From Isoetes taiwanensis (Eukaryota > Streptophyta > Lycopodiopsida > Isoetales > Isoetaceae), in NCBI GenBank assembly GCA_021234155.1, contig JAJEKV010000822.1, positions 1-64,000 on the forward strand: 64,000 nt of DNA, in the 5' to 3' direction. Positions 1-11,646 of the stretch are shown here, piece after piece. The notes under the pieces are model-generated. The model did no database searches. It saw nothing but the letters and a program-made list of their open reading frames with translations, and was not told the origin of the DNA. The number at the start of each line of letters is the position of its first letter. The stretch's first letter is position 1. Made by a program: the position numbers and the translations under genes.

Positions 1-479
1 CACACCCTCCCATGGAAACATCCTCCAAAGGGAATACCCAACAACTTAGTACACACACACTGGAAGCACCTTCCAAGGGAATATAGAGCAAACAAGGGGA
101 GAGGGAGTCAAGCGGGCCCATAATCTTGAACATTTGCCCCAATTCGGAAAGAATGCGAGGCCAAGGAGAAAGTATCCGGCCAAACCCTTCACATTCTCCT
201 TAAATTCCTCTCTTACGCCACCAAAGAAAAAAAGTGTGTCATCGGCCCGGCGGTTAATAATCTGGCGACTACCATCCGCATCCGAAGCCCATCCACCACC
301 CCTCCTCCACTGCGCAAAAAACAAAGAGGCGATTGCCCGCCAGCCCAATCGTAAACAAAATGGTGCCCAAAGGGCACCCCCGGCGCTTACCTCTGCCCTT
401 AAGGAGAAAAGGCGAGGGTTCACCACAACACACCACCTAGCCGTCTTTGCGACCTATCGACTTCATGGTCGTCTCGAAG

Positions 480-1180
480 CGTGGACCACAGCCCCAACTA
501 ACATCATGGCGGAACAAGAACTCCCCAGGACACTATCATAGCTTTGGCAAAGTCAAGCTTAAGATAGGCAATGCATGACTGTTCTCTCCGCCCAATAAAG
601 GCCCTCATAAAGGCTGCGGCAACATTAGTCAAAATGTTCCTCCGGGGAACAAACCCGTGACCGCACCTTACTAATGGAAGAAGTCAACGGCTTCAACTTG
701 ACCAGGGCTTCGCAATAATCTTGTACACAAGGAGGACAACAAGGATATAGGCCTCCAATCATTAATAGTAGAAGGTCGCTTAACCTTGGGAATCAAGGAT
801 ACACTGGTACGGACTCACCAGCCCACTCCCAATAAGTCTGAAGAACTCCGCGGGGGATGCCATCAGCCCGGGACATTTATCCTTGGCCATGCACATACAT
901 GCCTCCGCTAAAATCCTCTCGGAGAGCCTCCTGCTCAAGCTCTCTCACGTTGGGAGGCAAAATAGATGGCTTAATGACCCCCAAAACAAGCTCCCTCGTG
1001 ATCTCCCGCTTCATGGGGAAGAGGCACGCGAAAAAACCCCCCGAGAAATGAGCATGCACATACCTCTGCAACTCAAGCGGGATCCTTCAAAGTCCGACCA
1101 TCGGGCAAAGCAAGGGGACGCCATAGAGATCGCGATATCGCCTAAACGCTTCTAGCTGCTCAAGAACACCGGCGAACTTG
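480..1180 (-). pseudogene. LINE reverse transcriptase fragment
   Basis: Reading leftwards from about 890, one frame gives MAKDKCPG followed by PAEFFRLI, the plant LINE motif that normally reads KSPGPDGFPAEFF. Further on, near 700-740, YKIIAKALVKL appears, then VPRRNILTN and YLKLDFAKA at about 541-645, followed across a one-base slip by YDSV and SWEFLF at about 505-545. These are the fingers and palm motifs around the first catalytic aspartate (LDF.KAYD). The later catalytic YADD-type motif would lie beyond the left edge or in the unreadable part before 480. Several one-base slips, some beside CAG/CTG, break the frame. The family assignment rests on motif recall and could be tested by a six-frame protein search. 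Confidence 0.75.
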
Positions 1181-1459
1181 TATCCCCTTCCTTCAACCGG
1201 TGGGGCTGCCTTCACACGGCCTCATGCTTTTAACCTGCTCCAAAGCAACAATACGCTGCAACACCATTCTCCCTAATGCCATCCGGAAGGTCAGCGAATC
1301 TTCTCAACTCGATAAAGACTATGCAACTCCTGCAGCCTCTGCTGCACACGCGCCTACCAAAGACCTTAGCAAAAGCCGCCCACCCCGCCAACGCAGTCAC
1401 CATACTGAATATACTGCCGAGGAGATGAAAAGGTATCAAGCCACAACTCCGCATGCGGG

Positions 1460-2060
1460 TTTTAGAAATCCGACATCAACCCGGGCCGGGTGTTCAAACG
1501 AACACCGTCGAGAAGGCCGAGGCAACCGCGACTCGACTGGACAAAACCCGAGGGTAATGATCTTAAAATGGAGGTAGAGAGAATGTTACTCCACAAGAAG
1601 AGGGCACACCATCCAATGCGCATGGGGAAGCATAGCACCGGGTCATGCCTAGCATACGCCGCCCAAGACCAATCTGCCTTATTACAATAGGTGAAAGACA
1701 AGTCCCTGTGGGACCTCAACCAAGGCCAAATCCTCAAGAACAAACGAGACCACTGGTCCCTCTCAAATCCCCTCGCACAAGCCGGGTGCCAGAACCGCAG
1801 GCGGCCTTCTACTCGGCTCTACCATATTGAAATCCCCTAACAACAACCAAGCAACCCGGCAACCCACCAAGGGCTCAAGAATCCTATTCCAGATCAGGCC
1901 CACAAAGCACCCCAATGAGAAGGCTGATTAGGGGCATAAACATTAACAATCCCCCACTCTTGCCGCCCTCCAACCACTTAATTATTGCCCACCGACCAAA
2001 CACAATGGTGCGGTATGTGACCGCACATCCATCTTCCAAGCAATAAGAGTACCCCACTAG
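1460..2060 (-). pseudogene. LINE endonuclease (EEP-type) fragment
   Basis: On the minus strand from about 1990 the reading gives GIVNVYAPN, then W..L...., LLGDFNMV near 1830, the typical order of the LINE apurinic-type endonuclease (NVYAP...W..GDFN). A further piece near 1490-1740 continues the domain with RSHRDLSFTYCNKADWSW, which resembles the S.LDRFL.S..W region in position but is diverged. Frames change at least twice. It lies between ORF1-like and reverse-transcriptase pieces, as expected for ORF2 of a plant L1-like element. Confidence 0.6.
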
Positions 2061-2375
2061 TCATTTTAAGAAGAAGCAATAAAGCCAAACTGCCTACCAA
2101 CCATATTCATGAGCCGGACATATCACCCCTCGTGACACTTATGCTCCTGAATGCAAATAATATCAGACGAACAATAAGTGCCAAAGAAAAGAAAGGGCCC
2201 TCTTACTACTAGAGGACCGCACTCTCGCACATTCCAACCGAGGATCGACTATTCATCCTGTGAGGAGAAGTGTCCAGCCCCACATGCCTACCCACTGGGC
2301 CATCCCCCCACTCCACAGTCAGGAGATCTAGAGCCCGGAGGATTAATCACAGCAATGTGACCCACAGCTCCTCGT

Positions 2376-2510
2376 GATATTCCACTTCCAACTGCGTGTT
2401 GGAAGTCCCCGTGCACCTCCACCGAGTCATGGGCCACAACTGGGATATTCCACTTCCAACACGTGTTGGAAGTCCCCAGCACCTCCATAGAGTCATGGGC
2501 CACACTAGTC
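2376..2510. repeat. 68-bp tandem duplication inside the LINE
   Basis: The segment beginning gatattccacttccaac at 2376 repeats at 2444. The second copy differs by several bases, mostly around C-rich or CAG-like positions. On the minus strand it duplicates the phrase VAHDS-E-V within a short open frame. Confidence 0.85.
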
Positions 2511-2879
2511 TCTACCTCCAACCGTAAGCGTTCGCGCCCGACCACCTCATGCTCAGCACATACCGCTATGGGACATCCCGGGGAGGATCACCCTGCCACA
2601 ACCCTCGCCCTCGGATCTAGCCACAACCAAATCATCCGAGGCCCTCCCCCGAGCCACCACGCCCCTAGCCCCCGCCATCAAAGGCGGCCAGCAGATAAGC
2701 CTGCCTGGCCTCGTCCCACACCACCTCTCCCAACCACACCACCGGGCCCAACACCACTCCTTTACCACGAGTCCTGCCGCGTGACCTCGGGAACCGAGGA
2801 ATCCGGCCCTGTGATCAACACACGCAACCCCCTACCACATCACAAGCACCAGCCAGGACTAGGGATCATCAGCGAGGTC

Positions 2880-3700
2880 AAATGGTAGCACAATAGATGG
2901 AAACATCCGCCCGGATCTCGTGAGCCATTCAAAAGCTTCAATCGGAAAGAAAATGCGAGGGACCACTACGCGACCGGAAGAGAAGTAGGCCGGGGCCGCA
3001 AAGCAAAAGTGAGCAACATGCATCTGGGGGACCCACTGTCAGAATGAGCCAAATATACACCTGTGCCATTGGCCATAGAAACCAAGAAATCAGGCACCAT
3101 CAGTCGAGGAAGATCCTCGAACTGAACCAACACTGATTTTTAACCGCTTATCAAAGAACTGTGGACATTGCTGAGAGCACATCGATACAACACATATGAA
3201 TCACCCAACGTATCCACCCCCGACTAACCAATTGCCGCACGTAAGACTCAGCCTCAAACATGATTAGGAAGAAATTATTTGGTAAGAATTTCCAGAGACT
3301 CCATACAGGCAAACCAATCCGGTCGGATGTCCAAGAAGCCAAGAGCTAAACCTCCTCGTAGGTCCAATATGTAACCCGTGAAATAGCCCAACATCGCAAA
3401 TGAAACTAGATTCTCAATGGTCTGAACATGCCTGGTATGATCAATATCTATCCATGGAGTCTCTGGAAGAGCTGCCTGCAAGTCAACAGAGTGATGATCC
3501 TCCACAAACTTCGGAGCTTCTTGAACACGGCAGTTCTACACTCGAGCCTTGCGCTTTTAATCCAATCTGAAAACCCCGGGCCGAAAGGGATGCGAAAGCG
3601 GGGTGTCATTGTTCGGGCCAGTGGGGCAAGACAGATTTGGGGCTGCCGCCCTGGCACCACGAGAGGTATCCAGAGGCACCCTGGGAGACACATCAGCTAC
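2880..3700 (-). pseudogene. LINE ORF1 / DUF4283-like fragment
   Basis: Near 3275-3480 the minus strand reads ENLVSFAMLGYFTGYILD and, downstream in another frame, VQFEDLPRL near 3105-3130. This is the layout of the DUF4283 domain of plant LINE ORF1 proteins (GYF.., then V..EDLP before a zinc knuckle). No clear CCHC knuckle was found, though the region below 2880 is too broken to rule one out. The assignment is weaker than that of the reverse transcriptase and relies partly on its position upstream of it. Confidence 0.4.
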
Positions 3701-3999
3701 ATGCACCCTAGAAGAGCATCACCTGTGCAAGTGATCCCTTCCCAAGCACAAAGGGTGGAGGGCATCATGAGATCCGGGGCTTCCAAAGGGGCATGCTTGA
3801 TGGAATCAAGACCGAGTCTCCAAAACACAATCTACTTGGGTCTTAATTATATTGAGAGGAAGAGCAATCCACATACCTCTCAACCGGGGGATTCCAAGAG
3901 CTCCCTCATCTCTCGCCACCAATTGCATGCCACTTCCTACCACACGCCTCTTCATGCATGCTGAGACCCGCGCCCTTCCCCTTTACTGGAGGATCAAGA

Positions 4000-4588
4000 A
4001 ATATGAATAATAAAAGGAAATAATATGCCTATTGATCATTAATGAGAAAAAATCTCATGGTTAAACACATGACATCATTTGGTCATAAAATGTCTCTTCC
4101 TTCAATGTGCCTACTAAAATCACATATGTTGATTTTTGCATGACATTGCAAGGATCCAACCACATTGGATGAAAAAATCACATTTTTTTTGCATAAGTAA
4201 AATTCCACAACTATAGATTCACATCATAAACGAAAGGTTTCCACTTGCTCAGATCCTGTCCTACTACAATTGGTGAGGTGCAAATTTCACAAGACTTAAG
4301 TCAATTTCCTATGCATCTTCTTTTGGGTTTGGGTAAGAATGATATCTTTACTTCTCTCGAGTCGTCACACAGTGATATTGGATATCAGCTAAAGAAGGCA
4401 CACAACAAATGTAGGTTGGTTGAAGAGTATTGGTTGTCTCCTTGGTTGCTGTTGTTGCAAACATTCATCAATTGGCAATGGCAAGCATCAACCTATGATG
4501 TTGAAAGTTTCACATATGGACGTTAAAGGCCAAATAAAAACACATGGCATGACATTAGCCCGGCAACGCCGGGCACACATTTACTAGT
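4000..4588 (+). mobile_element. Helitron 3' terminal region (non-autonomous)
   Basis: At 4558-4574 there is a perfect hairpin with a 7-bp GCCCGGC/GCCGGGC stem and an AAC loop. Nine bases later comes CTAG (4584-4587) followed by T, the canonical Helitron 3' end (short GC hairpin, about 10 nt, CTRR, inserted before T). The element therefore runs leftwards from 4587 on the plus strand. Its 5' TC end could not be fixed; somewhere after the LINE boundary near 3960-4000 is plausible because base composition changes there. No Rep/helicase coding sequence is visible, so the copy is non-autonomous. The left limit given is approximate. Confidence 0.7.
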
Positions 4589-5681
4589 TAGTCTTAGAAT
4601 ATTAAGCTTATATGTTACAATTTCCTAGTTACAAAGTTCAACAATGCAAATTCTTACATATATGTTTGTTTCTTGTGTTTCTCCCAAATCTCTTGCAGTG
4701 CACTGAACTTACTCTATGGATAGTCTATGCGGATCCATGCCTTGGTGCTTCCATATTTTCCCCTTTTGAACACCTTGTATATGTGTTTACATCATTAGAT
4801 ACCAATTTGTTAAAGAGGTAAACATGACAATAGAACATTAACAAACTAGAAAAGAAAAACCAAAAACGACAACAAGGGAGCTCTTCCTCAAAACGATCTT
4901 GCTTTTCTGGAGTTGTTCCTCGATAAATCCAAGACTTTTGAATCCCAAATCGGTACTCTCTAACCAAATTGACCTATTTTCCTTTGAATCGAAAGCTTAA
5001 CATGATAGCTCAACCTCGATAGCTCCAAATATTTATGCACAAGGTCCCCGGCCTTTCATCGCGAAAACACCGATCCCTCTTTTCATCTATTGAATCAAAT
5101 CTTAAAGCCTTTAGGGCTGATTGTATCAAACCATAGCCCTTGCAATCATCCAATTTCAATCTAAGATACCTTATCTTAGATCTAGATGCAGCCCTCAAGA
5201 AACAATCCTAGCAACTTACCCTAGAAATCCATGTTCTCATCAATGCATAAGCTCTTAACACAAAGCATGCACAAAGCTAATCTTGGCTATAGCATATGTA
5301 ATGTCTAGAATCCCAAATACATAAACTGATAAATGATCATGACACATCTCCGATTAAATACATTCAATATAAAAATCCCACTTGAGTATTTCTTCAAGTA
5401 TGGACCTCTGGACCCCTTACAATGCGGTACCAAAAGATCGGCTTCTTGTTCCAACTCTCAATTCGTGATCACTATTATCCGCCATAACTCTCTATTCGGA
5501 TCAATTTCGACCGATCAATCACAATCCGGAAGTTTATTCAAGAATCTTTCTAAAAAACAAAAATCACGAGAAAAAAATCTTTGGTCGTCGAGATATGATA
5601 CTTGAAACTTTGTCCATCAAAACCGGTCTTAAATTGCTCCTTCCGCTTTTATACTCTCCACTCATGCATTTGGCGCATGTC

Positions 5682-5721
5682 AAAATAAAAATAAAAATAA
5701 AAATAAAAATAAAAATAAAAA
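5682..5721. repeat. (AAAAT)n microsatellite
   Basis: About seven uninterrupted copies of the pentamer AAAAT. Confidence 0.95.
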
Positions 5722-6141
5722 GACTAACAAAAAGGCATGCTAGGGGTTGTGGTCAAGCAAGATCAAGCTAACCAGAAGGCTTTGATAATGGTGATTTTTT
5801 TTTTTTTTAGCACGCCAGCCTAACCAAGCGTGCAGCCCTCCTTGCAATTCTAGGCTGTCCACGTAGCACCTCCACCTCACCAAAATCTGAGGTGGCATGT
5901 CTTACACCTTTAGATCCTCTCTTTTACAAATCAATGGCCAAGAAAATTAAAAAATTGGCTAAAAATGGCACGGAGATGAAGTCTATCGAGCGTGCATTTT
6001 TTTTTTCTTTCGCTGAACCCGCAACTTACATATTGTACTGCTTTCTTTCACCTTTTTAATTCTGTGTTGGAACAGGTTTTCATCTTAAGCAAAGGTATAC
6101 CGGATGGGGTCTGCACTTTATAATGCCCGACAATCGTCTTT

Positions 6142-6228
6142 CCGCTATGGCAGACAGAACAGCGCATCCATTTTATGGTTTTAAACCGCTATGGCAGACA
6201 GAGCAGCGCATCCATTTTATGGTTTCAA
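6142..6228. repeat. 44-bp tandem duplication
   Basis: Two copies beginning ccgctatggcagacaga at 6142 and 6186, differing at two positions. Confidence 0.9.
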
Positions 6229-6839
6229 ATGTCTCTTTGATTCATTTCGTAAGCTGAAGTATGTGGCACTTTTGTAAGCACATTCCTTGAAGGAACTGTG
6301 CGGAAATGTAATCCGATAGACCCCTTTGCTGTGCCCATTTTGACTGTGTCATTTTATGAATTTCTCTTGCCGCTAAGCTCAGATAATGAATATTGTTTAC
6401 CTATTGCCTTTGAGCGATGATCCCAAGTTCCGGCCATGGCAAAGAACATGACAAAGAATAGAGGACATGCCAACACTTTGCTGTGCCGATTTTACCTGTG
6501 TCGGTTTTGGCAGCCTTACAAGTAATAGTGGTAGTAGCTAGGCATATGAACACAATATGAACACAATGGAGAACATGGACGTTGTTGAAGGAGTGAATGA
6601 GCCCAAGCTATTCGAGCTCAAACTAGGTAGCCCAATTCGGGACATGTGCTTCTTATTTTGCTTCCATTGATTTAGTAGGCTAAATTCCATGTATGATCAC
6701 ATGCAGATGCACAACAAGCACAAGGTTCTATAAAGTTTTATCAGAAGCTTTCAGAGGTATGTCTTTTCCAATTCCACATTTCTGGAAATCTGAGAATCTT
6801 CCAGATACAGTGTTTTGCATGTACTCCTCAGACTAAAAC

Positions 6840-7340
6840 TCCTTTTGCTTGGCTCAGTATTTATTTGAAAGGGCAAGAAGCAAAAGGTGATTGTAAGCAT
6901 ACGGAGGATTCTCAAGAAGTGCCTCAGCCTGAAATCAGTGCTCAGGTTTCTCAAGCATCTATTGTGGAATTGGAAATCTATTTCTTAAATGTTGCTGCTC
7001 CTCGTTTAAACAAAGATTTATGACTCGGGTGCAGCAAACACTTTGGCAGGTCAGTCAGCTGTTTTTATAAGGATCTGAGGTCTCATGATTCACCTGGAAA
7101 ATGGGAAGCTTGCCACATCCAAAGGAAAAGGTATTGTCCATTTTCCAGCTTCAGACAGACCCTTCCCCTACTTTTCAGATTGAAGACATCATTCTGGTTC
7201 CTGGCCTGCTGGTAAACGTTGGTGAGTTTGAGACTAATGGGAGTACTAATAGGGCTTCTCAAGCATCCTAATTTTTCGTAGATCAACCCAAAATGATATA
7301 AGATCTGGTCCAGATTTTTATTCGTTTGATCCTTCATAAT
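6840..7340 (+). pseudogene. Ty1/copia-like gag-protease remnant
   Basis: From 7019 the plus strand reads YDSGAANTLAGQSAVFIR and then a stop, followed in frame by HLENGKLATSKGKGIVHFPA. After a frame change comes IEDIILVPGLLVNVGEFE. This is the copia aspartic-protease pattern: DSGA active site, then NG....GKG.V, then the I..VLYVPGL.VNL-type strand. Upstream, AWLSIYLKGQEAKGD and EVPQPEISAQVSQ look like the linker between gag and protease. No integrase, reverse transcriptase or LTR was found nearby, so this is an isolated relic about 500 bp long. Confidence 0.65.
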
Positions 7341-8035
7341 GTCATTTTAAGACCTAATGAAACCCATTACTGAAAACTTCTGTGAAAGATTCTTCTCTTT
7401 TGTGTTGCCATCATTATGTTCCCATGCATTTTACATGCATCAACAGAGCTATCGAATTGTATAGCCTGAAGGCAATAAACTGCTTCTCTAAAATATTCTC
7501 CATGTCCCAAGAGATCGAAACATATTTGGTATTATGCCATTATTGCTATGCATCCTGCTTTTCCACTTGCATGAAGTATCTTTTCCTGCAAACATTTGCT
7601 TTTCTTCTATTTTAAGTGTTTAGAATCTGGTTTCAGAGCACTGGATATCAGAGCCCTCTAGGCCATTATTATGGCTCTACATCCAGTATTTGCTTATTGT
7701 TTAGCTTGGTGAAATACTTACACACCTTTTCTGCCTGCTATTTGCTTGAGTGTTATCTCTGGTTTATGTTACTCAATGACCTGAGTATTTTTCCATGTTG
7801 GCCGATTCTGTCATGGCCCCAGGAGATGTTATATCTTGCCTACCTAGCATATTTTTCATGTTCTTCATTTGTGCTACCGTTTCTAACAGTCTAACAAATG
7901 ATTCCGTTTGACATCAACAGTTATCATAAGCAATCACGGTTACGGAGAGTATGGTTATGGAGAGCACACAATAACAAACTCTTCCTGGTAAGGTAACTTA
8001 TCCAACTGGCTTTAGAAGATCATGTTTATGTAAGA

Positions 8036-8933
8036 ATGTTTTTGGAAATTTAAATGAGAACCTTACCTCTAGTACATCTATGAATGCCTGTCACCTATAA
8101 AATGTGCCGGAACAGGTCTTTCCCTTGCCCATTTGTTAAGAGAAAGACTAAACTGAATGCCAGAAACGCTAGATGCTTGCCAGATTTGCTAAATTCGCTG
8201 TAGCAACTATCCTCATAGTCAATTAGCTTGAAGCTTTCATATGTTTCAGTAGATGGTACCATATGTTTTGTGCTTTTGAATTTGTTGGCAAAGGTCCTGC
8301 ACCATAATTAGGCTTCTATCTGATCATTGCAGCAAACCTGTGACATTATAGGCATAGCCTTACTTTGGTATCCCCCATATAATCCAAGCTTTCACCATCT
8401 TCTATTATTGATCATAGAGTTGTGAGCTATGAAACAGTCTAATGCATTAAACATGAAAATCCTGTTGGTGTGCCAAATTCATTGTTGTTTTTGGAAATTT
8501 AAATGAGAACCTTACCTCTAGTACATCTATGAATGCCTGTCTCCTATAAAATGTGCCGGAACAGGTCTTTCCCTTGCCCATTTGTTAAGAGAAAGACTAA
8601 ACTGAATGCCGGAAACGCTAGATGCTTGCCAGATTTGCTAAATTCGCTGTAGCAACTATCCTCATAGTCAATTAGCTTGAAGCTTTCATATGTTTCAGTA
8701 GATGGTACCATATGTTTTGTGCTTTTGAATTTGTTGGCAAAGGTCCTGCACCATAATTAGGCTTCTATCTGATCATTGCAGCAAACCTGTGACATTATAG
8801 GCATAGCCTTACTTTGGTATCCCCCATATAATCCAAGCTTTCACCATCTTCTATTATTGATCATAGAGTTGTGAGCTATGAAACAGTCTAATGCATTAAA
8901 CATGAAAATCCTGTTGGTGTGCCAAATTCATTG
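8036..8933. repeat. 449-bp recent tandem duplication
   Basis: The segment starting near gtttttggaaatttaaatga recurs with an offset of 449 bp and ends in the shared string gtgccaaattcattgt. The copies are almost identical; the differences I see include a/t at about 8091 and ccag versus ccgg in the gaatgcc-gaaacgc context. High identity implies a young duplication or an assembly duplication. Confidence 0.95.
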
Positions 8934-9723
8934 TAAGCACAAAAATTGTCATGATGTTCATTGTGAATTTCACTAGAGTTTGACAATTGGCGAAGCATGT
9001 TCAAGGTATTGAAAGCATTATTTTAGCTCTTTTTCATTTCTACTGCACAAGTGGCTAGATATATTGGATAGGCATGCAAGCACATCATAATAGCTGAATT
9101 GCAATGTTTCTATGTTACATTGAATCTGTGCAAGAAGGATATGCACAAGAAGATGTAAGGGGATACCAAAGAGTAGGAAGCAAGAATTTGCGGCCATTTG
9201 TGCCGAAAGTGCTAAAAACTCGCCTTGCAATTTCCTTCAATTCTTAGCTGTCTAGGATCTACACGATAAGCATGTTTGCCATAGATCCATGCACAGGCGC
9301 TAGTAGCACCCAAGTGAAATAAGGGTGCAGCTAAAGAGCCACATGCATGTCTTCTTCATTGCTTATGCTGGAACCTTATATGCAGATGATGTTTCCTATG
9401 TTTGATGCTTTGTTGGCTGCAAATTCAAAGTTCCAAAACGATCTACAGCAGATAAGGATGCACTTTTAAGAATTCATTTACAATATAGCATCCTACCAGC
9501 TAATGCAGAAGTCTCAGTGGCATAACATCCGGACATAGACTTTGCACCTTTGCATGTTGCTCTGGAATTCCAGACATTCTAGTTTGAAATGCGCCACTTT
9601 CCTTGCATTTTCTCTGTAGACCCCATCTCTGTATACAAGCAAGCAAGTTCAAGTCAAATACTATTAGATAGGCTGTATTAGATTGGCTGCATGCTGTTGA
9701 ATTTGCAGACAAGCCATAACAAC

Positions 9724-10110
9724 TGAAGGATGGCCTTTGTCTGAGTATGGCAGTATACCCATAACTGGACTAGTGAAAACTGAAATATGGCCAGATAAAC
9801 CATAGGACATTGATATGTGAATCTGGAGCAGACTTTAACATTATTGAAGCTAGGTATTACTAGCAAGGATGCCGATTGATGGCATTAGGGATGGATTAGA
9901 GCACAGTACAGATGTGCAAGGGCTGTGGAACTCCTACAACATCTATATTAGTATTAAATTATGCTGTAAATGCAAGCATGCTTGTCTTTGCACAGAGTGC
10001 CATGAAGAATGGCCTTTGTCTGAGTATGGCAGTGTGCCCATAACTGGAATAGCGTAAAAGTGACATATGGCATGTCTTCAAAATTGATATGTGAATCTAG
10101 AGACAAGATG
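9724..10110. repeat. diverged direct duplication (two ~110-bp copies)
   Basis: The string ggcctttgtctgagtatggc followed by cccataactgga and later ttgatatgtgaatct occurs at about 9731 and again at about 10011, about 280 bp apart, with scattered differences. Confidence 0.85.
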
Positions 10111-10849
10111 AGTGTATTGAAACCAAAGTGTGACTTGCAGCTACTTCTCAACCTTAAGTAACATTTGTGTTAATAATATATGCAGATGTATTAACTAGTT
10201 GAAGGTGAGTTGAGATTATAATATATATTTGTATAGTAGAGGTACAGGCTGCAAGCTGAAGCAAATTTTATGACTCACAGAGTCTAATAACTAGAAGTGA
10301 TGGTGCAAGGGTGCAAACAGAGAAGAATGAATGCTCATGCTATTGCTGCCTCCATATTTCACACCTAGATATAGCCTGCATCAGGCTTGTTAATTGTTAT
10401 CCAGTCATGACCCATCTATGCTAGAACAAGTCGTGACTTTGTTGAGCTCCTATTACATATTTATAGTCCTCATCTTCTTTGAATGTTGTGATTTTGAGAC
10501 CTTCCATCGCAATACTAGCTTAGTGCCCATCAAGTAGTTGAGACCATCTTTCTTTGCTCTTTTCAACTTGTCCATTCAAGATTGTTGGTGTTTGTTTGCG
10601 TGTTCGTTCATGTATGCAACCTCTTCAATGCTCCCATCTCTTGGCATGTTCAAAATGCTACATTGTGATTGCCCTCTCTATTCTTCGATGGTTTCAGCAT
10701 GGGGAACGAAGTGAAAGTGGAACTGATTAAATTCCCTGAAAATTATGTTTTGTTTTGAAAATCAGTTTCTCTACAAGTAACTTTCCATTTTCTAATACTA
10801 CAGACTCCATCTTGTATCTTGCTGAATGACTGGAGTTACATGTGAGTGT

Positions 10850-10925
10850 AAATTTTTATAGGGTCTTTTTTCATGGGCACTTTGGTCTTTTTTTGGGAAT
10901 TGAAAAGTAAAGTACAATTTTTATC
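10850..10925. repeat. left terminal inverted repeat of the MULE
   Basis: Pairs with 16104-16180 in inverted orientation; the strongest block is 10861-10895. Beyond it the match continues weakly (AAGTAAAGTACA against AATGTAATGTAC). Confidence 0.75.
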
Positions 10926-11646
10926 TATTTGAGAAAGTTAAATTAACAAGAAATGCTAGCGGAAAAGAGCATATCTTGCACCACAAAGCTAACATATTAG
11001 CTTGTGGTTAGCATCATCAACATTGGAAGTAAACTGTCTTAAACAAAATGGAGGTTTACCCTTGAGGTCCCATGAAGCAATACTACTGGAGTATTTTCTC
11101 TAAAGTATCTTTAGAAAGGATTGGCTGAATTAGAGTCGAATCAGTTGCTGGATCTTTTCCTAGTATCTTCACAATCACGTAAAACATCACGTAGTGTAAT
11201 TGTTCTTCAATGCCTTGCTTTGAAAGTCAGGATAGGTGCAAATAGGCTCCTTTTTTAAGCTCACAATATATGTTTCCTTCTCCCTCTCCAAAGACAAAGT
11301 CAGCATATTGTTTTGGCTGCACCACAAGTTACAGAGATTTTAACATCTCCCATGTCTTTGCTATTTTCAAGATTCACTTCAGATTGCCTACTCAGTTTTG
11401 ATATCGTCTTAACCCTTTTACCGTCTCTACGCATTTATGTGCATGGTTGCAGTTTGCTTCCTTCTCCTAAAGCTCACAACTACCTCCTCTAAATGACCTG
11501 ACACCATAAAAGGAGGGTGCAACTGTAGATGATAGACCTTTGTTGATAAGCTTGTCACATTTTTTGCCATTCATGCTAGTTCTCCCTTGACATCTACCTT
11601 TACTATATGTTGTAGTTCTTCGAATAGCCCAATTAGTATTGGCAAC

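Larger units (their letters stand above)
1..3960 (-). mobile_element. decayed LINE (non-LTR retrotransposon), 3' part beyond the window
   Basis: The whole block is GC-rich, unlike the AT-rich DNA after 3960, and read on the minus strand it gives LINE parts in the expected order: an ORF1-like piece at 2880-3700, an endonuclease-like piece near 1700-2060 and reverse-transcriptase pieces at 480-1180. Every part is broken by stops and frame changes, so the element is dead. The 3' end would lie to the left of base 1, so no poly(A) tail or target-site duplication can be checked. The 5' limit near 3960 is set only by the drop in GC content. The long open frames on the plus strand here are by-products of high GC. 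Confidence 0.75.
4589..6839. other. no gene seen; AT-rich intergenic DNA
   Basis: Only short open frames without recognisable motifs occur here. The stretch holds an (AAAAT)n microsatellite at 5682-5721, a poly-T run near 5797 and a short tandem duplication at 6142-6228. The part at 4990-5640 has a base composition somewhat unlike its surroundings and could be a retrotransposon relic on the minus strand, but nothing diagnostic was found. Confidence 0.5.
7345..10849. other. no gene seen; intergenic DNA with duplications
   Basis: No open frame here shows a family motif. It contains the 449-bp tandem duplication (8036-8933) and a diverged duplication at 9724-10110. Frequent stops in all frames argue against a protein gene; an untranslated transcript cannot be excluded from sequence alone. 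Confidence 0.5.

Noticed and set aside
46-541. Overlapping open frames of 126 and 135 codons on both strands
   Set aside because: They lie in the GC-rich LINE relic, where stops are rare by composition; neither has a motif, and the LINE frame explains the sequence.
9018-9866. Several open frames of 60-70 codons on the minus strand
   Set aside because: Length is within chance expectation for this composition, and no splice-linked or conserved motif was found.
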